Below are positions 1 through 5,292 of a DNA stretch of 7,659 nt, piece by piece (position 1 is the stretch's first letter; every line of letters starts with the position of its first letter). Both the position numbers and the translations under genes were made by a program. Under the pieces are notes generated by a model. That model did not search any database and was not told the origin of the DNA. It was given only the letters and a program-made list of their open reading frames with translations. The stretch is from SIG402 sp045639045 (GTDB lineage Bacteria; Bacillota; Clostridia; Christensenellales; Borkfalkiaceae): assembly GCA_045639045.1 (NCBI GenBank), contig JAZUCI010000161.1, positions 1-7,659 of the forward strand, read 5' to 3'.

Positions 1-2243
1 CGGTAGCGCCTAGCGTAACCCCTAGCGTTGCGCCGTCGGTAACTCCTTCGGTAGCGCCCAGCGTAACCCCTAGCGTTGCGCCCTCGGTTACCCCTTCGGT
101 AGCGCCCAGCGTAATTCCTTCGGTAACGCCCAGCGTACCCGATGAACCCGTTGGCCCCACGGACGAAGAACTGCTTAATGAAGTTACCTTTAACAACTCC
201 ACCAAAACGTATAACGGCGGACAGTTTAAGTTAGAAGTGAAAAATCTGCCCGAAAACGCGGCGGTTTCTTACGCGGTAAACCCCGCAACCACGGGCGCGG
301 ATAACGTAGCTGAATACGACGTAGAAACGGGCGCAAGAAAACCCGGTGTATACGGCGTAACGGCAACCGTAACCCTTGGCAACGCTTCGCGCTCCCTTTC
401 GGCGGTATTGACCGTGAAAAAAGCGCGCCTTACTATCAAAGCGAATAACATCCAAAAGGAATTATACGCGCCCCATCCCGAATTTACTTACACGATATCG
501 GGCTTAAAGGGGGACGACGTGTTCTATTTCGGCGCTGAAAACCCCAACCAAGGGATAGAAGGCGGGGAAGCGCGCGCAACCTTTACGGGGGATTTGGTGC
601 TTTCCACCGAGGTAGACCGCTATGCGGAAACGGGCGGCGCGATTACCGTAACCGAATATCCCGATTCCGACTGCTATAACGTATCCGTACAAAACGGCTT
701 TTTAAGTATGGCTCCCTTAACCACCAACTTAATCAAGGGTACGGCGGGCGGCTTAAAAATGAACGGCAACTACGAAATGATTTATAACGGCAAAGTGGTT
801 ACTTGGCAGGGTGTAAACTATTTTGGTTTGCTACGCACCAGCTATGACCTTTCCCAAGGAACGGTGCCCGAGGAAAATATTCAAAACGCTTTCCGTGGTT
901 TGGAGGATTTAGCGGCGTATAACGTAAAAGCAATTCGTTTTTCAACCACCTTCTTCTACGAAAACGAGTGGAAAGCTTGCTTAATGCGTTACGATGAAAC
1001 CTTGGGCGAATACGTAGTGGATAAAGCGAAGGAAGAACAGTATATTTACACCTTAAAACGTTTGTATAACAAGGCGGCTTCCTTAAATATCGGTTTAATT
1101 CCTTCGGTGTATTGGACGGCGAAGCACTATTCGTTGTTCCCCGGTGAAACCGAAAGTGATGCCATCGCCAACGAAAACGCAAAAAGTTATCAATTAGGCG
1201 TGTACATGCAGGATTTACTGTTAGAACACTTTAACGATCACCCTGCGCTGTTTATGTGGGAATACGGCAACGAATGGAACTTAGCGGTAGACCACGCGGA
1301 AATTACTTCGGATACCTTAATTAAGGGTAGAACGGCTTGGGCACAGCAAGTGCAAGCCCAAAACGGGGGATATAATCGCATTATTGCCAGCGGGGATGCA
1401 ACTTTGCGCGCCGCGCAGTATCACTTGCGCCACGAAGATAGTTGGGCGGAAGATACGATCGAGCAATACGGGCAAGTAATGCGCGAATTAAATGCAGGCA
1501 TTACCTCGGTTTCCACCCACTTATATCCCAACCTTCCCTTAACGCAATATATTACCATGCAACAAGCAGGCGTGGCAAATTCCGAACAAAAGGAAGAAAT
1601 CGCTAAAAATATCCGCAAGCAGTATTACGATAATCCCCAAGCGGTTATCGGGGAAATGAAGAAAGTGGGCTTGTTTGATGATAGCGGCGTATATACGGGG
1701 AAAACGGATCCGTTCAGTTCCAAAATTGCGGATGCGGATACTTTGGAAGAACAATTCCGTATGGTGGTGGAAAATGCAAAGAATATGAAAGCCACCTGTT
1801 ACGTTGGGGAATATGCAAACAACCCCGATAACAGCTATTTGGTAGAAACCGCCTTGCAACACAGTAAATACCGCAACAGTACCCTTTCTAACGGAATGGT
1901 GATTAACGGGGATGACTATAACCCAGGGCTTTCTTCCACCTTGGTAGAGGAGCAGGAAGTGTATTTGCACGGAACGTACGAGGACGTACTGCAATTCTGC
2001 CAAGCAACCGCAATTGCGCAAAAAAATGCAGGGATGCCCTTGTTGCTTTACTGGAACTACGAATATAACGCGAATATTGATAGATTGAACGGGGACGTAA
2101 AACGCGCTTTAAGCGGCAAACTTTACGGATGGACGGATTATTCCACGGGCAGTCCGTACAGTATGTCCCTTCAATACCACGCAAAAGCGCGCATTATATT
2201 AAGTGTGGTAAAGCAAGTGAATGACGCGTGGGATAACGCATAA
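1..2243 (+). CDS. Secreted multidomain glycoside hydrolase (clan GH-A-like), 5'-truncated
   Basis: The frame beginning at base 3 is open from the window edge to TAA 2241-2243, giving 746 visible residues. The GTG at 237 lies in mid-domain with no ribosome site, so the true start and any signal peptide lie upstream. Visible order: a VAPS/VTPS linker (residues 1-46), an MBG-like Ig-fold domain (about 59-138), a second MBG_2-like domain opening KARLTIKAN (about 140-235), then a catalytic barrel (about 240-746). WEYGNEW (419-425) gives the likely acid/base Glu424; STHLYP contains His506, as in GH5-like active sites; VGEYAN gives the likely nucleophile Glu603; YWNYE (683-687) resembles the late barrel aromatic motif. 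The fold and double-Glu layout suggest a retaining beta-glycosidase such as a mannanase or cellulase relative. The substrate and GH family cannot be told from sequence alone. No C-terminal anchor or dockerin is seen. A terminator follows at 2298. Confidence 0.85.
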   Translation, partial: VAPSVTPSVAPSVTPSVAPSVTPSVAPSVTPSVAPSVIPSVTPSVPDEPVGPTDEELLNEVTFNNSTKTYNGGQFKLEVKNLPENAAVSYAVNPATTGADNVAEYDVETGARKPGVYGVTATVTLGNASRSLSAVLTVKKARLTIKANNIQKELYAPHPEFTYTISGLKGDDVFYFGAENPNQGIEGGEARATFTGDLVLSTEVDRYAETGGAITVTEYPDSDCYNVSVQNGFLSMAPLTTNLIKGTAGGLKMNGNYEMIYNGKVVTWQGVNYFGLLRTSYDLSQGTVPEENIQNAFRGLEDLAAYNVKAIRFSTTFFYENEWKACLMRYDETLGEYVVDKAKEEQYIYTLKRLYNKAASLNIGLIPSVYWTAKHYSLFPGETESDAIANENAKSYQLGVYMQDLLLEHFNDHPALFMWEYGNEWNLAVDHAEITSDTLIKGRTAWAQQVQAQNGGYNRIIASGDATLRAAQYHLRHEDSWAEDTIEQYGQVMRELNAGITSVSTHLYPNLPLTQYITMQQAGVANSEQKEEIAKNIRKQYYDNPQAVIGEMKKVGLFDDSGVYTGKTDPFSSKIADADTLEEQFRMVVENAKNMKATCYVGEYANNPDNSYLVETALQHSKYRNSTLSNGMVINGDDYNPGLSSTLVEEQEVYLHGTYEDVLQFCQATAIAQKNAGMPLLLYWNYEYNANIDRLNGDVKRALSGKLYGWTDYSTGSPYSMSLQYHAKARIILSVVKQVNDAWDNA
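3..140 (+). repeat. In-frame tandem repeat coding a VAPS/VTPS linker
   Basis: The basic period is 12 bases (four residues, V-A/T-P-S). Above it sits a 48-base period: 3-50 and 51-98 each encode the same 16 residues and differ at only four bases, all synonymous third positions. A half unit (99-122, with one Ile for Thr/Ala) and a decayed end (123-140) follow. Pro/Ser/Thr/Val-rich repeats of this kind are typical flexible linkers between domains of secreted bacterial enzymes. The array continues past the left window edge, so copy number is unknown. Confidence 0.9.
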
Positions 2244-2297
2244 AACGCGTATATATCGCGTATTTCATCCTTTTTAGTATGAATTTGAACTTATTAT

Positions 2298-2334
2298 AAG
2301 CGCGGTGGGGAAATCTACCGCGCTTTTCTTTTTT
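2298..2334 (+). terminator. Intrinsic terminator of the glycoside hydrolase gene
   Basis: AAGCGCGGT (2298-2306) is perfectly complementary to ACCGCGCTT (2317-2325). Two further inner pairs (one G-U) close a six-base loop, and TTTTCTTTTTT follows. It lies 54 bases after the hydrolase stop codon. Confidence 0.88.
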
Positions 2335-2361
2335 CCGTGTCATTTTGGCGCATAGCGATAG

Positions 2362-2606
2362 AATCCCTTGCCACCCCTTGCATAGGGGAGGCTTGTTTTA
2401 CTTGCCTTCCCTTGTGAGGGAAGGTGGCTTGCTGGGCAAGACGGATGAGGGGTAAAGCCTCCTCCTATGGGGGAGGTGGATTGCGCTAGCAAGACGGTGG
2501 GAGTAAAAAATTCCTCCACCCGCTTTCGCGGGAGCCCCCTCGTAAAGGAAGCTTTTTCTCTCCCTCAGTCGGCTTTGCCGACAGCCCCCTCGTCAGATGG
2601 GGCCAA
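2362..2606. repeat. Mosaic of short GC-rich palindromic repeats, no gene
   Basis: Several related hairpin units sit side by side. CCCCT 2374-2378 pairs with AGGGG 2384-2388. CCTTCCCT 2405-2412 pairs with AGGGAAGG 2417-2424, followed by CTTGC 2428-2432 with GCAAG 2436-2440 and GACGGATGAGG. CCTCC 2461-2465 pairs with GGAGG 2472-2476, followed by TTGC/GCAA (2481-2492) and GACGGTGGG. CCCGC 2519-2523 pairs with GCGGG 2528-2532, followed by AGCCCCCTCG. GTCGGC 2568-2573 pairs with GCCGAC 2577-2582, followed by AGCCCCCTCGTCAGATGGGG. The first complete units read GGTGG(C/A)-stem-GACGG; the last two carry a comparable layout on the opposite strand. This style of dispersed intergenic repeat is familiar from gut Clostridia genomes (recalled from general knowledge, not searched). 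Role unknown; probably non-autonomous mobile or REP-like DNA. Confidence 0.75.
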
Positions 2607-2613
2607 GAAAACC

Positions 2614-2657
2614 TGTCATTCTTCGCCTACCTACGTGATGGGCAAGGCGGAGAATCT
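2614..2657. repeat. TGTCATTC...GAATCT palindromic repeat
   Basis: ATTCTTCGCCT (2618-2628) pairs with AGGCGGAGAAT (2645-2655) over 11 positions with one G-U pair, around a 16-base loop. The outer sequence TGTCATTCTTCG...GAGAATCT resembles a dispersed intergenic palindrome seen in many bacterial genomes. It differs from the GC-rich units to its left, so it is listed separately. No coding role is seen. Confidence 0.6.
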
Positions 2658-2666
2658 AAAAAGAGC

Positions 2667-2698
2667 AAAAACTCGGCTTATCCCAAGCCGAGTTTTTT
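2667..2698. terminator. Bidirectional intrinsic terminator before the defence cassette
   Basis: ACTCGGCTT (2671-2679) pairs perfectly with AAGCCGAGT (2685-2693) around a five-base loop. It is flanked by AAAA on the left and TTTTT on the right, so the stem extends and has a U tract on either strand. It would insulate the following promoter and cassette from hydrolase read-through. Confidence 0.85.
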
Positions 2699-2713
2699 AT
2701 TTTTTAAAATTGC

Positions 2714-2742
2714 TTGTAAAAAAGGAAAAAGTGTGATATACT
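2714..2742 (+). promoter_or_regulatory. Sigma-A-type promoter for the leader and probably the defence genes
   Basis: The -35 box TTGTAA (2714-2719) is separated by exactly 17 bases from the -10 box TATACT (2737-2742). TGA directly before the -10 box makes an extended -10 element. The predicted transcription start is about 2749-2750, at the left arm of the 19-bp inverted repeat. No equally good promoter was found between the leader terminator and the methyltransferase start. Confidence 0.8.
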
Positions 2743-2746
2743 AATT

Positions 2747-2889
2747 TTGGCGTACAATTTAATAGTTTTGAAAATGGCTAACATAGGGGATATTCTATCC
2801 TTTTTTTGGCATACTTCCATTATCATAATTTGTTAAAAATGCAAATTCCGAATGGAAGTGATAGTCATTTCTATTAAATTGTACGCCAA
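2747..2889. repeat. 19-bp perfect inverted repeat bounding 143 bases
   Basis: The left arm 2747-2765 starts TTGGCGTACAA. The right arm 2871-2889 ends TTGTACGCCAA and is its exact reverse complement over 19 bases. The arms lie 105 bases apart. No target-site duplication is visible outside them. The left arm begins at the predicted transcription start, which fits an RNA stem better than transposon ends, though a MITE-like origin is not excluded. Confidence 0.9.
2785..2807 (+). terminator. Weak terminator-like hairpin inside the leader
   Basis: GGATA (2788-2792) pairs with TATCC (2796-2800) around a three-base loop. The stem can extend by two G-U pairs and one A-U pair into the run of seven T at 2801-2807. 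The stem is short and AU-rich, so it may be a pause site or just one arm of the folded leader. Confidence 0.35.
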
Positions 2890-2933
2890 CAACGGAGTTT
2901 GCGTTTTATGTGCGTTAACTTCGGTTGGCGCAC
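2881..2933 (+). promoter_or_regulatory. Candidate antiterminator, alternative to the leader terminator
   Basis: GTACGCCAAC (2881-2890) can pair with GTTGGCGCAC (2924-2933) at nine of ten positions (one A-C mismatch). After a two-base bulge, CGGAGTT (2893-2899) pairs with AACTTCG (2917-2923) at all seven positions with one G-U. This pairing would consume the terminator's 3' arm, its loop and part of its 5' arm. Bases 2881-2889 are also the right arm of the 19-bp inverted repeat, so closing the long leader stem would release the terminator. The competing pairings are seen directly; a switching function and its signal are inferred. Confidence 0.55.
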
Positions 2934-2940
2934 TTTTTTA
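2910..2940 (+). terminator. Strong intrinsic terminator 44 bases before the methyltransferase
   Basis: GTGCGTTAAC (2910-2919) pairs with GTTGGCGCAC (2924-2933) over ten positions, with two G-U pairs. A C-UUCG-G tetraloop caps the stem, six T follow (2934-2939), and more T come after 2940. It sits between the only good promoter and the methyltransferase ribosome site, so it either ends a small RNA or controls read-through into the cassette. Confidence 0.85.
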
Positions 2941-2983
2941 TTTTTAAAGGGTGCGAATTTATAAATAAAGGAGCACTAATGAT

Positions 2984-4036
2984 ATGGCAACGAATAGCAA
3001 TTTGCAAATGTCGCGGGCAGGGAAAACTGATGAGTTTTATACACAATTATCTACTATTGAAGAAGAGTTGAGGCATTATCGCAAATATTTTAAAGATAAG
3101 ATCATATTTTGTAATTGTGACGACCCGTATGAAAGTAATTTTTTCAAGTATTTTGCCTTAAATTTTAATGTTTTAGGTTTAAAAAAATTGATCACAACCT
3201 GTTATGCAACCTCTCCCATTTTCTATACTCAATTAAGTTTTTTGGGTGAGAATAAGCCCACAAAGATGATACAAGAAGGGAAAAAACCTTATAAAATAGA
3301 AATTACTGAAGTGAGGGATTCTGATGGGAATGATACGGTTGATATGACCGATGTTTGCGAATTGTTAAAAAATGACAAAAATGCTTTAACGCTATTAAAA
3401 GGAGATGGTGATTTTCGTTCAGAAGAGTGTTTGCAACTTTTAAAAGAATCTGATATTGTAGTGACAAACCCACCATTCTCTTTAATGAAAGAATATTTAC
3501 CATTGCTCGTCAACGCAAAAAAACAGTTTATAATACTAGGAAATATAAATCATGCAACTTGGGCTGAAACATTTCCATATTTTATAGAAAACAAAGTATG
3601 GCTTGGTGTTAATAGCGGACATTTTTGGTTTAAAGTGCCTGAATATTATGAGGCGAAGGGAACCGATTATAGGCAAGATGAAAATGGACAAAAATGGCGA
3701 AGATTGGGGAATATTTGTTGGTTTACAAATCTTGACCTTGCCGTAAGGCATACCCCCTTAGATTTATATAAAAAATACACGCCCGAAAATTATCCTAAAT
3801 ACGATACATATGAAGCAATAGATTGCGGTTTTGTTCAAGATATTCCTTGCGATACAGATAAAATTATTGGCGTCCCATTAACGTTTTTAGCTAAACACTG
3901 CAAAGAACAATTTAGAATTGTTGGAGAGTTGCATACAGGGGCGGGCAATCAATATGATTTCGCTTTTCCTAAGGTAAATGGAAAGAATAAATATATACGA
4001 ATTTTAATTCAACATATTAATCTACAAAAGGAATGA
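2984..4036 (+). CDS. EcoRI-family adenine-N6 DNA methyltransferase
   Basis: 350 residues, close to EcoRI methylase (about 326), so probably full length. ATG 2984 is preceded by AAGGAG (2968-2973) at a ten-base spacing. The N terminus (SRAGKTDEFYTQ) and the segment CNCDDPYESNF (43-53) followed by FKYFALNF are typical of the EcoRI methylase family, where this segment forms part of the S-adenosylmethionine pocket. DIVVTNPPFSL contains the catalytic NPPF motif (162-165) of amino-methyltransferases that modify adenine. The protein should methylate adenine at a specific DNA site in the cytoplasm, protecting host DNA. It lies six bases before the DUF262-HNH gene, suggesting one transcript and a modification/restriction pairing. 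The recognition sequence cannot be read from the protein. The DNA is clearly more AT-rich than the flanking genes, consistent with horizontal transfer. Confidence 0.88.
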   Translation: MATNSNLQMSRAGKTDEFYTQLSTIEEELRHYRKYFKDKIIFCNCDDPYESNFFKYFALNFNVLGLKKLITTCYATSPIFYTQLSFLGENKPTKMIQEGKKPYKIEITEVRDSDGNDTVDMTDVCELLKNDKNALTLLKGDGDFRSEECLQLLKESDIVVTNPPFSLMKEYLPLLVNAKKQFIILGNINHATWAETFPYFIENKVWLGVNSGHFWFKVPEYYEAKGTDYRQDENGQKWRRLGNICWFTNLDLAVRHTPLDLYKKYTPENYPKYDTYEAIDCGFVQDIPCDTDKIIGVPLTFLAKHCKEQFRIVGELHTGAGNQYDFAFPKVNGKNKYIRILIQHINLQKE

Positions 4037-4042
4037 TGCATT

Positions 4043-5173
4043 ATGAAAATCGAGAGAATACAAATTTCAATTAAAGATTTAGTAGAAAACTATGAAGAAA
4101 AAGGATTGGATGGAATTGAGGGGATTGTTGCCTACGGGGGGAAATTAGACGTGCGTCCTCCGTATCAAAGAGAATATGTGTATGCACCTAAAGAACGTGA
4201 TGAAGTAATTCGAACAGTAAAAAAAGGATTCCCTCTCAATATTATGTATTGGGCGAAAAAAGAGGATGGGAATTATGAGTTAATGGACGGACAACAACGA
4301 ACTATTTCAATTTGCCGTTATGCCGCTGAAAGCGAACGCACCTTTGCCGTTGATGAAAAATATTATTTTAATTTGGAAAAGGATATTCAAAAACAAATTA
4401 GCGATTATATATTGGATATTTATGTGTGTGATGGTACTCCTTCGGAAGTTCATGAGTGGTTTAAGGTTATCAATATAGCAGGTAAGCCTTTAACGGCGCA
4501 GGAATTAAGAAATACAGCATACACGGGAAGTTGGTTGTCAGATGCAAAACTTCATTTTTCTAAGCCAACTTGTGCGGCCTATAACATGGGGAAAGACTAT
4601 ATTAATGGTTCACCTATTCGACAAGAGTGTTTGGAAACTGCTATTGAATGGATTGCGGCTCGCGATGGACTTCCTTCGGTGGAAGATTATATGGCTCTTC
4701 ATCAGCACGATGAAAACGCAAATCAAATATGGATTTATTTTAAACGTGTTATTGAATGGGTTGAAACAATTTTCCCGCAAAAAAGAAAAGAAATGAAAGG
4801 GATTGAATGGGGTTTATTATACAACACATATAAAGATGTAGAATTAGATCCTACTGCGCTTGAATTGCAAATAAAATCTCTTATGATAGATGACGATGTT
4901 ACTAATAAAAAAGGGATATATCAATATGTTTTAACAGGAGATGATCGATTTTTAAACATACGTGTGTTTACCGATAACGAAAAAAGGCAAGTTTATGAAC
5001 GGCAAAAAGGAATTTGTCCGCATTGTGTTGCGGAGCGTCGAGAAAAAACACATTATGAGCTTGAAGAAATGGAAGCCGACCATATTACTCCTTGGTGTGA
5101 AGGTGGAAAGACAAACGTAGAAAATTGTCAAATGCTTTGCAAGGAGCATAATAGAAGAAAGTCAAGCAAATAA
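4043..5173 (+). CDS. DUF262-HNH protein, putative restriction nuclease
   Basis: 376 residues. ATG 4043 follows the methyltransferase stop by six bases, with AAAGG (4027-4031) inside the end of the upstream gene as ribosome site. The N-terminal DUF262 (GmrS/ParB-like) domain shows RPPYQREYVY (38-47) and the signature DGQQR (82-86), a fold that in GmrSD-type enzymes binds or hydrolyses nucleotide. The C terminus is an HNH nuclease: CPHC (325-328), ADHITPW with His347 of the DHI motif, GGKTNVENCQ with Asn361, and C366-x2-H369-N370. A zinc site of Cys325, Cys328, Cys366 and probably His369 would differ from the usual four cysteines. The middle (about 100-300) is alpha-helical in look and not recognised. 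Next to a methylase, cutting of unmodified invading DNA is the likely job. Alternatively it could be a modification-dependent (type IV-like) nuclease using the methylase differently. The catalytic role is inferred from motifs only. Confidence 0.82.
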   Translation: MKIERIQISIKDLVENYEEKGLDGIEGIVAYGGKLDVRPPYQREYVYAPKERDEVIRTVKKGFPLNIMYWAKKEDGNYELMDGQQRTISICRYAAESERTFAVDEKYYFNLEKDIQKQISDYILDIYVCDGTPSEVHEWFKVINIAGKPLTAQELRNTAYTGSWLSDAKLHFSKPTCAAYNMGKDYINGSPIRQECLETAIEWIAARDGLPSVEDYMALHQHDENANQIWIYFKRVIEWVETIFPQKRKEMKGIEWGLLYNTYKDVELDPTALELQIKSLMIDDDVTNKKGIYQYVLTGDDRFLNIRVFTDNEKRQVYERQKGICPHCVAERREKTHYELEEMEADHITPWCEGGKTNVENCQMLCKEHNRRKSSK

Positions 5174-5187
5174 AACTATCAAAACAA

Positions 5188-5217
5188 AAAAGGCAAGCCC
5201 CGAAGGGTTTGCCTTTT
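5188..5217. terminator. Bidirectional terminator between the defence cassette and nifJ
   Basis: AAAAGGCAAGCCC (5188-5200) pairs with GGGTTTGCCTTTT (5205-5217) around CGAA, with one G-U pair. The A tract on the left and T tract on the right allow termination in both directions. It lies 15 bases after the DUF262-HNH stop and about 70 bases beyond the nifJ stop on the other strand, serving both convergent genes. Confidence 0.88.
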
Positions 5218-5244
5218 CGTATGTTTATTTTTGCCTTTCACCAA

Positions 5245-5292
5245 ACGGGGAAGCCCCGTAAGGGAAGGGGAAGGAAAATCCCGTTAGGGATT
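5245..5292. repeat. Two small GC-rich hairpins at the 3' end of nifJ
   Basis: ACGGGG (5245-5250) pairs with CCCCGT (5254-5259). AATCCC (5277-5282) pairs with GGGATT (5287-5292), the latter overlapping the nifJ stop codon. Neither has a real U tract on the nifJ strand, so they look more like a palindromic repeat or an mRNA 3'-end stabiliser than the main terminator. Confidence 0.5.

Larger units (their letters stand above)
2749..2940 (+). ncRNA. Candidate structured leader RNA or small RNA upstream of the methyltransferase
   Basis: A transcript from the promoter at 2714-2742 would begin about 2749 and end at the U tract of the terminator at 2910-2940, about 190 nt. Visible pairings: closing stem 2749-2765 with 2871-2887 (part of a 19-bp perfect repeat in DNA); second stem 2772-2780 with 2862-2870 (9 bp, one G-U) after a six-base one-sided bulge; hairpin 2788-2792 with 2796-2800 followed by seven T; stem 2813-2821 with 2851-2859 (9 bp perfect); apical stem 2827-2832 with 2842-2847. 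The result is a long rod with a three-way junction, followed by a separate terminator. It matches no RNA family I can name: it lacks T-box motifs, and no reverse transcriptase is in view to support a retron. It could be an attenuating leader (favoured) or an independent small RNA. Confidence 0.55.

Noticed and set aside
2467..2736. 89-codon + strand open frame
   Set aside because: It runs through the palindromic repeats, the terminator at 2667-2698 and the promoter boxes. It has no ribosome site and a composition set by the repeats; not a gene.
2747..2940. Retron msr-msd RNA
   Set aside because: The outer inverted repeat and inner hairpins resemble that layout, but no reverse transcriptase gene is present and the neighbours are a methylase and an HNH protein.
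2749..2940. 6S RNA or T-box leader
   Set aside because: Length fits 6S RNA, but there is no large symmetric central bubble. No T-box sequence or aminoacyl-tRNA-related gene is present.
2852..2947. 31-codon hydrophobic open frame (ATG 2852 to TAA 2945-2947), possibly a small toxin-like peptide
   Set aside because: No Shine-Dalgarno sequence, and its codons are dictated by the inverted-repeat arm, the terminator stem and the T tract. Its hydrophobicity follows from the T-rich DNA.
2960..2965. TATAAA as -10 box of a promoter directly before the methyltransferase
   Set aside because: Any -35 box would be poor (TTTATT) and the start point would fall inside the ribosome-binding site; probably just AT-rich sequence.
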